36,509 nucleotides of DNA from CAYIFA01 sp964362625 (GTDB lineage: Bacteria; Patescibacteriota; Minisyncoccia; 1-14-0-10-42-19). Made by a program: the position numbers and the translations under genes. This document shows, one piece after another, positions 8,086 through 16,302 of this stretch; position 1 is the first letter of the stretch, and each line of letters begins with the position of its first letter. The notes under the pieces are model-generated. The model saw nothing but the letters and a program-made list of their open reading frames with translations, did not search any database and had not been told where the DNA came from. The stretch is from contig CAYIFA010000003.1 of assembly GCA_964362625.1 (NCBI GenBank), forward strand, positions 1 to 36,509, read 5' to 3'.

Positions 8086-8108
8086 AAAAAACGCACCACG
8101 GGGTGCGT
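8086..8108 (-). terminator. Intrinsic terminator of the M16 peptidase gene
   Basis: On the minus strand ACGCACC-CCG-TGGTGCGT is followed by TTTTTT. A second, looser hairpin with a T-rich tail lies just beyond, at about 8050-8073, and abuts the typA stop codon. Confidence 0.8.
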
Positions 8109-8127
8109 CTGGTTCTTATTTGATCTG

Positions 8128-9369
8128 TTAGGTCGGTTTAATGACGACCGTGGCAAATCGTTCCGGGGTAAACGTAGTTTTACGCAGTTCTTCAACTTCA
8201 TCAATCGTTACGGAGGAAATCGCTTTGTGGAACCTTGATAAATACCGTTCAGTGCTTTTCGGGGCCTTGCCTTTTTGTAACTCGTTTTGCAGCAGGGAGG
8301 CCCATCGGTGCAATTCCTCATAATCGAGAGTATGCCAATCCGCAAGATACTCCTTTGTTTCTTCAAATATCTTTTGGTTGGAAAACGGTTGCAAGAGAAT
8401 TGGCGGCACCAACTCACGTACTGTATCAATCCGATCTGGCATCGTTTCCACACTGACGTAGAAGTGCGCCCCAAGGGGGTATTCGTTCGTCACACCGCCC
8501 GAAAGACTATATGCTAAACCTCGTTTTTCTCTCAACTCCCGCCACAGGAGTGAACCAGCTCCGGTGACTAAAGTATATTGGAGGAGCTTGGAAGTCGCCG
8601 CGTGTCCATCGTCTGTACGTAGAGGGAATTTGCAGCCGAAAACAATAGTTGCTTTCTCTCTTTGCGGGCGCTCGACAATAACTTCCGGCTGATGCGGGGT
8701 AGTCTCGTATTCATCTTCCCACGTCAGACGGGCTACCGTTTTTGCGTTTTCGGGAATGTGCCGGTTTAGTTCGCTTACGAACTCGTTATGGTCTACCTTA
8801 CCCACGGCAATGGCAATGGTGTTTGACGGGACATACCATTTTTCTTTTGCTGCCATTAAAGTGTCGCGATCAACGCTCCTTACACCCTCCGGTGTTCCTA
8901 CCCCGAATATACGGAGCGGGTTACTTTGCCACAGGGCTTCCCATAGTTTCCAAAAAGCAATGTAATTATCCTGGTCTTGGTCGCGTGCAATTTCGTTAAG
9001 TACGACTTCTTGTTCTCGCTCAATTTCCTCCGGAGGAAAATTTGAATTGGAGTAGAGGTCGCAAAGAAAATCACAGAGGCGAAAAAACTTTTTATAGACC
9101 GCTTCACCTTCATAGGTAGTTGCGAGTCTTCCGGTTGAAGCATTGCTGTTCAAAATGTTACGGCGGGAGAAACTACGGATTTCCTCTACGGTTCGCTGTT
9201 TGGTCCCCTTGAACGCCATGTGTTCAAAATAGTGAAAAAGTCCTTGTTGGTGCGGTGGGTCATAGGCGGAACCTACCTTGGCGATTAACCTCATGTGCGC
9301 TTTTTTTGAAGGTACTTTGCCGGTAATAATACGCAGTCCATCGTCACGAATCGTTTCCTGCGTTTTCAC
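8128..9369 (-). CDS. M16 family zinc metallopeptidase (insulinase/PqqL-like)
   Basis: The 413-residue protein has the inverted zinc motif HxxEH as HYFEH at residues 46-50, and the third zinc ligand is a glutamate at residue 126 (in EVVLNEIARD), at the expected distance. The C-terminal half is the partner domain, with REKRGLAYSLSGGV (R/Y pair that binds substrate ends in M16). Length and two-domain layout match the M16B subfamily, which cuts short unfolded peptides and may act as a homodimer. No signal peptide is visible, so it is probably cytosolic. The start is GTG at 9369 with GGAGG 7 nt upstream. It converges with typA. Confidence 0.92.
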   Translation of the reverse strand: MKTQETIRDDGLRIITGKVPSKKAHMRLIAKVGSAYDPPHQQGLFHYFEHMAFKGTKQRTVEEIRSFSRRNILNSNASTGRLATTYEGEAVYKKFFRLCDFLCDLYSNSNFPPEEIEREQEVVLNEIARDQDQDNYIAFWKLWEALWQSNPLRIFGVGTPEGVRSVDRDTLMAAKEKWYVPSNTIAIAVGKVDHNEFVSELNRHIPENAKTVARLTWEDEYETTPHQPEVIVERPQREKATIVFGCKFPLRTDDGHAATSKLLQYTLVTGAGSLLWRELREKRGLAYSLSGGVTNEYPLGAHFYVSVETMPDRIDTVRELVPPILLQPFSNQKIFEETKEYLADWHTLDYEELHRWASLLQNELQKGKAPKSTERYLSRFHKAISSVTIDEVEELRKTTFTPERFATVVIKPT

Positions 9370-9459
9370 GGATAAACCTCCGTTTCTGGCATTTTGGATT
9401 TTTTGGATCTGTTGTTATGATACACGACTTCGTCTAGTCTCCCAAGCTAGTTCAATCTT

Positions 9460-9488
9460 TTGCCATTTAAATAGTTTGAGATTATAAT
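9460..9488 (+). promoter_or_regulatory. Leaderless-type promoter of the 41-aa membrane protein
   Basis: TTGCCA-N17-TATAAT, then 9 nt to the ATG at 9498. It is almost the same sequence as the promoter at 5739-5767, including AATAGTTTGA in the spacer. Confidence 0.75.
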
Positions 9489-9497
9489 TTCACTATT

Positions 9498-9623
9498 ATG
9501 TGGGAGAATTTTTTGGCAAACTATCTGGCTTCATTGGCCTCGGCTATTACCCTAGCCGCGCTTGGTTTTGGTTCGTATAAGATTTACAAGAAAAGAAAGT
9601 CGAAAAACTCGGGATTAAAATAG
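9498..9623 (+). CDS. Small single-pass membrane protein (41 aa)
   Basis: The reading frame MWENFLANYLASLASAITLA... has one hydrophobic helix (about residues 8-26), then a basic tail SYKIYKKRKSKNSGLK, which suggests a membrane helix with its C-terminus in the cytoplasm. It is supported by a perfect-spacing promoter and an ATG 9 nt after the -10 box. I do not recognise a family. It sits between the divergent M16 peptidase and the HTH regulator. Confidence 0.55.
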   Translation: MWENFLANYLASLASAITLAALGFGSYKIYKKRKSKNSGLK

Positions 9624-9635
9624 TTGGCTTGTCTT

Positions 9636-9703
9636 TATAGGACATTTTCCCTAGTGGCTTATATAATTGTATAATGTCCAATATGTCCGATATAAGTCCA
9701 ATA
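9636..9703 (+). promoter_or_regulatory. Possible operator cluster over the HTH gene promoter and start
   Basis: Four copies of GTCC(A/G/T)ATA occur in 68 nt: one inverted (TATAGGAC, 9636-9643) and three direct (9676-9683, 9685-9692, 9696-9703). They flank the -10 box TATAAT (9662-9667) and overlap the ATG at 9674. The layout fits autoregulation by the HTH protein encoded here, but the three direct copies are partly in Ser codons and may be coincidental. Confidence 0.35.
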
Positions 9704-10417
9704 GAAAATAGTTTTTCTCAGGTGTCTGTTAAGGTTAAAAAAATAACTGAGGCGCTTTATCGTGTGACCGATTTAATGCCCGATGACGAGCCGCTTAAAT
9801 GGACATTGCGAAAAGAGGCAATTATGATATTCAACTCTTTTTTAAATGCTGATACCCGATCTCCCCATGAATTGACCAGAGAATTTAAGGTCGCTTCCCG
9901 GATTATTAAAAAGATTTTATCCTTAACTGAATTGGCTTCTTTTGGTTCGTTCATCGCCAGGACAAATTTTGATGTTTTATCGCGAGAATACAATTTTATT
10001 CTCGCATTCGTTCAGGATGATTTAAATATCGATAAAACAGGTTCGGCGATTTTTGGTGAGCTGAAAACCGCCAATGAGGACGCATTAATATCTTCACCGT
10101 ATTTTAACCCCAGAGATGATAGAAAAGAGCTAAATATTGAAGACAATCCAGGTAAGGGAGGAGGCTCTAATTCGTCATCAGCTATGAGAATTGAAGCACA
10201 TAATGATGCCGGGCCCTTGCATTTTAGCTACAGACATGCCAAAATTCTATCTCTGGTTAAGGAAATGGGGGAGGTGAGTATCGGCGATATTTACAGCCAC
10301 TTTTCGGATATAAGCGCAAAAACCATTCAGCGTGACCTAATTTCGCTAGTCAACCGCGGCATTATAGGAATGAATGGAGATAAGCGCTGGCGTAGATATG
10401 CCCTGAAGAATCAATAA
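9674..10417 (+). CDS. DeoR-like HTH regulatory protein
   Basis: The 247-residue protein has two parts. Residues 10-115 are helical with no family I can name. Residues about 120-170 form a polar linker ending in GKGGGSNSSS. Residues about 180-245 are a winged helix of the DeoR type (RHAKILSLVKEMGEVSIGDI, then SAKTIQRDLISLVNRGII, and a basic wing GDKRWRRYAL). The ATG at 9674 lies 6 nt after a TATAAT box without a Shine-Dalgarno, so the mRNA is probably leaderless; ATG 9683 is an alternative. It is likely a transcription factor; its target is unknown, though repeated GTCCAATA sites overlap its own promoter. Confidence 0.7.
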   Translation: MSNMSDISPIENSFSQVSVKVKKITEALYRVTDLMPDDEPLKWTLRKEAIMIFNSFLNADTRSPHELTREFKVASRIIKKILSLTELASFGSFIARTNFDVLSREYNFILAFVQDDLNIDKTGSAIFGELKTANEDALISSPYFNPRDDRKELNIEDNPGKGGGSNSSSAMRIEAHNDAGPLHFSYRHAKILSLVKEMGEVSIGDIYSHFSDISAKTIQRDLISLVNRGIIGMNGDKRWRRYALKNQ

Positions 10418-10978
10418 AAAGAGTTGAAAAAGAGTTGCCAGGTAAACTAAATTTATTATTCACACACGATTTATTGACCATAATTCGATGGCTGTATATT
10501 ATAAAAAAGTTATCCACAAAGTATATTTTGCAAGGTGCGCACGGGAGTCTATAATAAATTTGATGGGTGGAGGCTTGATTTGCGCAGAGTTCGATAGTAT
10601 TTTAGGGATACGGAGAGTGTAAAAATGGAGAAGCCATTTAATGGCTTATTTGCGGTATCTTTTCTATTATAGTGAGTTTAGTTTGCGTTTCGCCTATCCT
10701 GCTTATCATTAATTTATAATGAATAGCTGGATGGGGGGCATACAACCCCAAACAAGAACCTTGACAGATTAATATAGAGGAAGCACGGAAGATAGATTAA
10801 ATTGAATTTACTCGGGTTATTATTAGTTAGAATATTTTAGACAAAGTTATCCGAGCCAATGTCGAAACTCGGTTAATATGCTTTGTCATCGGTTTCTTGG
10901 AATTCCGCGAAGCGCCGCTTTAAGCGGGGCGAAGCGGAGGAAAAAGAAATCAATTAATTAAGATTAAAATTTATTAGT
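10418..10978 (+). other. 560-nt non-coding interval before the surface protein gene
   Basis: No credible gene is visible. It contains one perfect DnaA box TTATCCACA (about 10509-10517), a small palindrome AAGCCATT-T-AATGGCTT (10631-10647) inside a 14-codon ORF at 10625, a TGGGG/CCCCA hairpin near 10733-10752, and a large imperfect hairpin TTCCGC...GCGGAGGAA (about 10903-10942) with inner CCGC-TTTAA-GCGG. The last lies upstream of the surface-protein promoter. A TAAAAT box (10965-10970) lies 8 nt before that gene's ATG. A structured RNA or long 5' leader is possible but I recognise no known family. Confidence 0.5.
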
Positions 10979-13900
10979 ATGAGTAGATTAAAAAGAACTG
11001 TTTGGGGCAAAACCCTTTCAACAGTTCTAAGCTTGACTACCGCGTTATGGATGTCCGGAATCGCGTATTTCGCGCCAGTCGCGGCATACGCCCAGACAAC
11101 CGCGGATCTTCAATCTCAAATCCAGGCACTTCTTGCTCAAATTGCTACTCTGCAATCGCAATTGTCAACAATGCAAGGCAGTGGACCAGCAGTTTCTTGC
11201 AATTTCACCCGCAGTCTTGCAATGGGCATGACTGGCGATGACGTAATGTGTCTGCAGAAGTATTTGAATGGAGCAGGATATAAAGTTGCCGCTAGCGGCG
11301 CCGGCTCTCCGGGTAACGAGTCAAGTTACTTCGGATCGCTGACCAAGGCTGCGGTAGTAAAATGGCAGAATGCTAGTGCTGGGCAAGTTCTAACACCATT
11401 AGGACTAGCAGTCGGTACTGGCTACTGGGGCGCCGGTTCAAGAGCTCATTACAATACTCTTGTAGCCGCGGCACCAGCGCCAGCACCAGCACCAGCGCCG
11501 GCACCCGCGCCAGGAACGCCGCCTCCTCCAGCTCCAGTAGGAACTGGTCTGACGGTAGCGGCCGGGACACATCCTTCAAATTCCATTGCGCCAGCCCCTT
11601 CAGCTGGAGGAGCCGCGCGAGTTCCGTTTACGGTTGTAAACTTTACCGCGTCAGCTGACGGAGATGTTAAGGTAGATGGACTTACTGTCGAAAGAACTGG
11701 GCTTGGCTCTGATTCCAACTTCGCTGATCTCGTCATTATTGACGAAAATGGCGACCAGATTGGCAATGCCAAGACCATAAACAGCGCGCATCAAGTAAAG
11801 ACTGGTGGTTTTACAGTAAAAGCCGGCCAGACTAAGCGGGTAACCCTTGCTGGCAATATGGCTTCGGGCGGCAACTCTGGTGAAGTTATCTCACTGACTT
11901 TGGTTGCAATTGATACCGCCGCCAAAGTTAACGGCTCACTTCCGATCACCGGCTCTTCGCATACCGTTAACACCACGCTTGCAATAGCGACGGTTTCGGT
12001 TGCTCGAGGCACCTATGATCCGGGAGCGGCTGATGCCACTCTGGAAGTTGGGACTGAAAAGACTTATTCAGGAATTCAGCTCACCATTGGTTCAAATGAA
12101 AAGGTAAAACTTGAATCAATGCGTTGGAATCAGGCAGGTTCAGCCGGACGCGCCGATCTCAAAGATATCAAAGTAAATATTAACGGTACGGATTACGATA
12201 CCACTATATCTGATGACGATAAGTACTATATCGTCCGTCCAGCAACACCAGTAGAATTCGATAAGGGCGCTCTAGTACAGCTTTACATTAAGGGCACAGT
12301 AGCTGATGGATCGGCTCGTACTATAGACTTTAATGTTGAAGAAAAGACCGACGTCGTAGTTAAAGGTTCGAACTTTAATTACTACATAACTGTTAGCGGT
12401 GGTTCTACGGGAGCAGCTGCAGCTGGTTCGCTTTCATCTAACACCCAGCCGTTCTACAATGCCTATGCTCACACTATTTCCACCGGAACTATTAATGTCG
12501 AAGCCGCTTCAAGTGTGGCCGCGCAAAACGTAGCCGAAAATATCTCAAACGAGGTTGTTGGAGGATTCACTGTTGAAGTAAAAGGCGAAGACATTTCGGT
12601 AGGTAAGATGGTCTTCAATGTTCAGACCGGAACAGGAACTGGTAATACTGCTGACTTAACTAACGTTTCGCTCTTTGAAGAGAGCGGAGCAATTGTCGCA
12701 GGACCAGTAGATGGCTCCGGCACTGGCGTTAGCGGGACTTTAACCTTTACTGATACCGTGACCTTTAAGGTAGGTAAGAAGACTTATATTCTTAAAGGCA
12801 AATACGGAACTGATTTTGCCAACAACGACACAGCACAGGCCTCTACCACTCCTTCGACTGAATGGACTACAGTCAAGGGTATAACAACTGGTAAAACTGT
12901 TACCCCGACTCCATCTAGCGCAGTTACGGCAAACCCCATGACTGTTAAGGCCGGAGCGCTTACTATCAGCGTGCAGACTGTTCCCCTCGCGCAAAACGTA
13001 GTGGCCGGATTCCAGAATTTCCTTTTTGCTAATTATGAATTCGATGCTACGCAGTCTGGCGAAGATGTAAAACTGGCTTCTATCCCGCTTGAATATAACT
13101 TGGGCAAAGGAACGGCCACTGATCTTACTGCCTGTGCCTTGTATGACGGCTTGACCAAACTTACTACGGGTTCAAATGTTACAAACCCAACAGCAGCTGC
13201 ATCTTCAACGGTCTTTACATTTGACGGTAATGGATTGGTTATTCCAAAAGGAACTGTTAAAGTTGTTGCGCTAAAGTGCAATCTCGCTACTGGATCGACT
13301 GGCAAATATACTTGGGGTTATGATTCTTCTTCCAGTCCTACACCAACCGGCGTAACCTCTAATCAAGAGATCACTGAAGTTGAAAATGATTCAGCGGGTC
13401 AAACCATGACCGGTGTAGCAAGCGGAACTTACACTGTTGTTAATGACAATACTCCGGGATACCGAGTGGTATCTTCGGGGACAACTGGTGTAACTCTCGC
13501 GAGATTAAAGTTTGCCGCAACCGAAGAAGATATTGATGTTAAGCGAGTTGCCTTACAGCTTACCAGCGTTGCTTCGAACACGCCGCTTAACTTGGTTGGT
13601 TCGCAAGTAACTCTATGGGATGAGACAGCCAACAAGCAAATTGGTAATGCCTTATTTGCCAATAACGGCGATTTGGCAACCAGCTCAGCAATCCTTACCG
13701 GAGACTTCAAGGTAACCAAAGATGGGTCAAGGGTTATGTTGGTCAAAGGAGATGTTGCAGGAATTTCTGCATCTGGACCAATGACCCGATCCGGCGACTT
13801 ACTGATAGTTGATTATGACGGCAATTCCAACGGTCTTAATGGCGGTAACTATGGTGTTGGATCAGGATCTGGCACAAATATTTCGCCATCTTCGGCTGAC

Positions 13901-14641
13901 ACTGCATTGTCCGGAGTCCGGCTCTTCAAGGCTTATCCGACATTTGCTAGGGTTGACTTGTCTAGCGGCGAAAGACTTTTGGTGAGCGGCACTAACCGAA
14001 CCTTGTATAAGTTCAAGGTTACCGCAACGGATAATGACGTTGCCATCTACAAGTTCAGCTTTGCTGTTAGCTCGTCATCTAAGCCGGGCAGTACTGGCGC
14101 TACTACTTCCGCTTTCGGACTTTATGCTTACACCGACTCCGCGTTCGCTAATGTTGATACCGCGTTTACTACGGATGGTCTATTGAACTTCGGCACCTGT
14201 TTCAACGGCCGATCAAGCACAGCAGCTAACTTTGTGAACGGAACTGGTAACCAATTGGAAATCTACATGGACAAAGGCACAACCTGCAACGCCGCAACCA
14301 CGACTTACACTGTGCCAAAAGGCCAGTCTAGATGGTTCAAGCTTACCGCTACCTTGGCCACCGTAGAACAAGCATCCGGAACTGAAACCATTGAGGTTCA
14401 GCTCGAAGGTGACGCGGCTTATCCATCCAATCAGCCAGCAACTTATGGACCGATGGATAATGTAGGATCGCCATTCTTCGACACTGGAGTCAATAACGAC
14501 ACTAACGATGACTTTATTTGGTCGCCGATTTCTACCACTACCGCGGTGACCACTGGAGACATTGATTACACCAACGGTTATCTCATGCCGGGTCTGCCGA
14601 CCACCAACATGGCGGCCGAAACCCTGGAAAGCGCTAACTAA
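10979..14641 (+). CDS. Giant secreted surface protein with peptidoglycan-binding domain
   Basis: The 1220-residue protein starts with a signal peptide (basic MSRLKRTVWGK, hydrophobic stretch, likely cleavage near AYAQ at 36-39). A short coiled coil follows (about 41-66), then a peptidoglycan-binding-like domain (about 74-155, with MGMTGDDVMCLQKYLNGAGY and SYFGSLTKAAVVKWQ), then an Ala/Pro linker (about 162-190). The rest is a long series of beta-rich, Ser/Thr/Gly/Ala-rich segments with few Cys. No C-terminal membrane anchor or sorting motif is seen. It is best read as the main S-layer-like or cell-surface protein, held by the N-terminal domain (inference). It is a single-gene transcript with its own strong terminator; the -10 box is 8 nt before the ATG. 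Confidence 0.8.
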   Translation: MSRLKRTVWGKTLSTVLSLTTALWMSGIAYFAPVAAYAQTTADLQSQIQALLAQIATLQSQLSTMQGSGPAVSCNFTRSLAMGMTGDDVMCLQKYLNGAGYKVAASGAGSPGNESSYFGSLTKAAVVKWQNASAGQVLTPLGLAVGTGYWGAGSRAHYNTLVAAAPAPAPAPAPAPAPGTPPPPAPVGTGLTVAAGTHPSNSIAPAPSAGGAARVPFTVVNFTASADGDVKVDGLTVERTGLGSDSNFADLVIIDENGDQIGNAKTINSAHQVKTGGFTVKAGQTKRVTLAGNMASGGNSGEVISLTLVAIDTAAKVNGSLPITGSSHTVNTTLAIATVSVARGTYDPGAADATLEVGTEKTYSGIQLTIGSNEKVKLESMRWNQAGSAGRADLKDIKVNINGTDYDTTISDDDKYYIVRPATPVEFDKGALVQLYIKGTVADGSARTIDFNVEEKTDVVVKGSNFNYYITVSGGSTGAAAAGSLSSNTQPFYNAYAHTISTGTINVEAASSVAAQNVAENISNEVVGGFTVEVKGEDISVGKMVFNVQTGTGTGNTADLTNVSLFEESGAIVAGPVDGSGTGVSGTLTFTDTVTFKVGKKTYILKGKYGTDFANNDTAQASTTPSTEWTTVKGITTGKTVTPTPSSAVTANPMTVKAGALTISVQTVPLAQNVVAGFQNFLFANYEFDATQSGEDVKLASIPLEYNLGKGTATDLTACALYDGLTKLTTGSNVTNPTAAASSTVFTFDGNGLVIPKGTVKVVALKCNLATGSTGKYTWGYDSSSSPTPTGVTSNQEITEVENDSAGQTMTGVASGTYTVVNDNTPGYRVVSSGTTGVTLARLKFAATEEDIDVKRVALQLTSVASNTPLNLVGSQVTLWDETANKQIGNALFANNGDLATSSAILTGDFKVTKDGSRVMLVKGDVAGISASGPMTRSGDLLIVDYDGNSNGLNGGNYGVGSGSGTNISPSSADTALSGVRLFKAYPTFARVDLSSGERLLVSGTNRTLYKFKVTATDNDVAIYKFSFAVSSSSKPGSTGATTSAFGLYAYTDSAFANVDTAFTTDGLLNFGTCFNGRSSTAANFVNGTGNQLEIYMDKGTTCNAATTTYTVPKGQSRWFKLTATLATVEQASGTETIEVQLEGDAAYPSNQPATYGPMDNVGSPFFDTGVNNDTNDDFIWSPISTTTAVTTGDIDYTNGYLMPGLPTTNMAAETLESAN

Positions 14642-14667
14642 AACTAGTTTCCTTGTGACTAGGGCGA

Positions 14668-14699
14668 AAGCCCCGCAATCTTGCGGGGCTTTTGTTTTT
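14668..14699 (+). terminator. Strong intrinsic terminator of the surface protein gene
   Basis: AAGCCCCGCAA-TC-TTGCGGGGCTT, an 11-bp GC-rich stem with a 2-nt apex (the inner pairs probably open), followed by TTTGTTTTT, 27 nt after the stop codon. Confidence 0.93.
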
Positions 14700-14737
14700 G
14701 GAGTTGATTTTTCGGATAGAAATAATATACTTTTAGT

Positions 14738-15403
14738 ATGCAGCCCAAGTTTTTGGCATTTGTAATAGTTTTCATCCTTATATTCATGGTTGGTTTTGCT
14801 TTCGGTCCGAAATGGACTAAAAGGAACGAAGCTGAACCGAAAACTCCGCTGGATTTAGAATATGATGTAAACTTGCCGAATCCTGAAAAGCCGGCGATCG
14901 CCGATAAAAAAACACCAGCAGTTGCGGAGAAAGATAATAATCCTGTTCCGGATTTGAATCGCCCCATCGTGATATATTCAGATCTTCCGGAAGAAACCAA
15001 GATGTTGGCCAGAGAGAAGATAATGGCCATAACTCACAAGGTACAAAACGAGACTGCCTTTTTTGACGATTGGGTCGAATTGGGAAATTATAGAAAATTA
15101 ATTGGCGACTATGACGCGGCTCTGGAGATTTGGCTTTATGCTTCTGGGTTAAGCCCGTCAAGTTCAGCGCCTTTCAATAATATAGCCAATCTGTATTCTG
15201 GGTATCTCCATGATTACCAAAAAGCTGAAGAATATTACTTGAGAGCCATTAAAGCCGCTCCCACTCACATCTATGGCTATTTTGCGGCTTTTGAGTTCTA
15301 TAAGCGTGTTTTGAAAGATGACAGTAAGGCGGAGGATATGGTTCGGCAAGGTATTGCCGCCATTCCGCAAGTCAAGGCCGAGTTGGAGAAGCTACTTGAC
15401 TAG
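14738..15403 (+). CDS. Membrane-anchored TPR protein
   Basis: The 221-residue protein has one N-terminal membrane helix (residues 4-23, FLAFVIVFILIFMVGFAF), a polar Pro-rich linker to about 85, then two to three TPR-like repeats: WVELGNYRKLIGDYDAALEI, PFNNIANLYSGYLHDYQKAE, and GYFAAFEFYKRVLKDDSKAE. TPR helices bind partner proteins, so this is likely a scaffold displayed outside the membrane. A TAATAT box lies 9 nt before the ATG, with no Shine-Dalgarno. It sits between the surface protein and the secE operon, each separated by a terminator. The partner is unknown. Confidence 0.75.
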   Translation: MQPKFLAFVIVFILIFMVGFAFGPKWTKRNEAEPKTPLDLEYDVNLPNPEKPAIADKKTPAVAEKDNNPVPDLNRPIVIYSDLPEETKMLAREKIMAITHKVQNETAFFDDWVELGNYRKLIGDYDAALEIWLYASGLSPSSSAPFNNIANLYSGYLHDYQKAEEYYLRAIKAAPTHIYGYFAAFEFYKRVLKDDSKAEDMVRQGIAAIPQVKAELEKLLD

Positions 15404-15434
15404 GATTTGCGTTTTTGCTAGTCTGGTATTAAAT

Positions 15435-15453
15435 AGCCCGTCCGGGCTTTTTT
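15435..15453 (+). terminator. Intrinsic terminator after the TPR gene
   Basis: AGCCCG-TC-CGGGCT followed by TTTTT, 31 nt after the stop codon and about 100 nt before secE. Confidence 0.75.
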
Positions 15454-15477
15454 GAATAGGTGTCTATCGCTCGCCCC

Positions 15478-15525
15478 GCGCTATTTTTATCAACAGCCAC
15501 CAAGGGAAATTGATAAAAATAGCGC
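15478..15525 (+). repeat. Perfect 16-bp inverted repeat in the secE leader
   Basis: GCGCTATTTTTATCAA (15478-15493) and its exact reverse complement (15510-15525) enclose a 16-nt loop. The structure lies 31 nt before secE. It lacks a T-tract on the plus strand, so it is not an ordinary terminator; it may be a regulatory RNA hairpin or a small palindromic element. Confidence 0.8.
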
Positions 15526-15556
15526 CACGGCTCGCTCTAGAAACAATTTCTGATTT

Positions 15557-15745
15557 ATGAAATATCTAAATATTTTCATAGACTACATCAAAGGTTCGCG
15601 CTTGGAGCTCAAAAAAGTGAATTGGCCGACCAAGCAAGATACAATGCGCTTTACCGCGATCATTATCGGGTTGTCTCTGGCGGTTGCGGTTTTTTTAGGC
15701 AGTCTTGATTTTGTTTTCGCGGCATTATTAAGATTGATTGTTTAA
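15557..15745 (+). CDS. secE: Protein translocase subunit SecE
   Basis: The 62-residue protein has the single-helix bacterial SecE layout: an amphipathic N-terminal helix with the conserved LKKVNWPTKQDTMRFT motif (about 18-33), then one transmembrane helix (about 34-58). SecE clamps the SecY channel in the inner membrane. It starts the secE-nusG-rplK operon, the classical bacterial order. Its stop lies 10 nt before the preferred nusG start. secD and secF of the same export system are at 24086-26300. Confidence 0.95.
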   Translation: MKYLNIFIDYIKGSRLELKKVNWPTKQDTMRFTAIIIGLSLAVAVFLGSLDFVFAALLRLIV

Positions 15746-15755
15746 TTTGCCCCGT

Positions 15756-16301
15756 ATGGTTCGTCAGCAATTACAACAAGGAAGAAATTGGTATGCGGTG
15801 CATACTTATTCCGGCTATGAAGACGCGGTAGCGCGGAATCTTCGCCAGCGCATCGAATCCTTGGGTATGGAGGATAAGATTTTTAATGTTTTAGTCCCCA
15901 AAGAAAAAAAGATAAAAATTAAAGGCGGCAAGCGTCACACCGTTGAAGAAAAAATTTATCAAGGGTATGTTTTGGTGGAAATGGTTGTCACCGACGATTC
16001 GTGGTATGTGGTGCGAAATACTCCTCGAGTTACCGGTTTTGTCGGCACCGGGATAACGCCCGCGCCTTTGAGCAAAGATGAAATTGACACCTTGTTTAAA
16101 AGAATGGGCGTGGATGAGCCGAAATTTAAGATTGATGTGGCCGCGGGCGATTTGGTCCGCGTTACCGACGGACCATTCAAGGATTTTGAAGGGAAAATTT
16201 CCGAGGTTGACGAAGACCGCGGAAAAGTTAAAGTATTAATAAGCATTTTCGGCAGGGAGACGCCAACCGAAGTTGATATTCTGCAGATTAAGAAACTATA
16301 A
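15756..16301 (+). CDS. nusG: Transcription termination/antitermination factor NusG
   Basis: About 181 residues: the NGN domain (NWYAVHTYSGYEDAVARNL, then VLVPKEKKIKIKGGKR, YQGYVLVEM and NTPRVTGFVGTG) followed by a KOW domain (GDLVRVTDGPFKDFEGKISE). NusG binds RNA polymerase and couples it to Rho or the ribosome. The ATG at 15756 is preferred; TTG codons at 15738 (overlapping the secE end) and 15747 are in frame and cannot be excluded. The NGN core has its normal length with any of these. Confidence 0.96.
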   Translation: MVRQQLQQGRNWYAVHTYSGYEDAVARNLRQRIESLGMEDKIFNVLVPKEKKIKIKGGKRHTVEEKIYQGYVLVEMVVTDDSWYVVRNTPRVTGFVGTGITPAPLSKDEIDTLFKRMGVDEPKFKIDVAAGDLVRVTDGPFKDFEGKISEVDEDRGKVKVLISIFGRETPTEVDILQIKKL

Positions 16302-16302
16302 T

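Noticed and set aside
9498..10417. CRISPR or other defence array
   Set aside because: No regularly spaced repeats of suitable length were seen here or elsewhere in the window; HicBA is the only toxin-antitoxin or defence-like pair.
10500..10600. Possible replication origin (perfect TTATCCACA box)
   Set aside because: Only one perfect DnaA box is visible, without an AT-rich unwinding repeat set or dnaA/dnaN nearby; a 9-mer can occur by chance.
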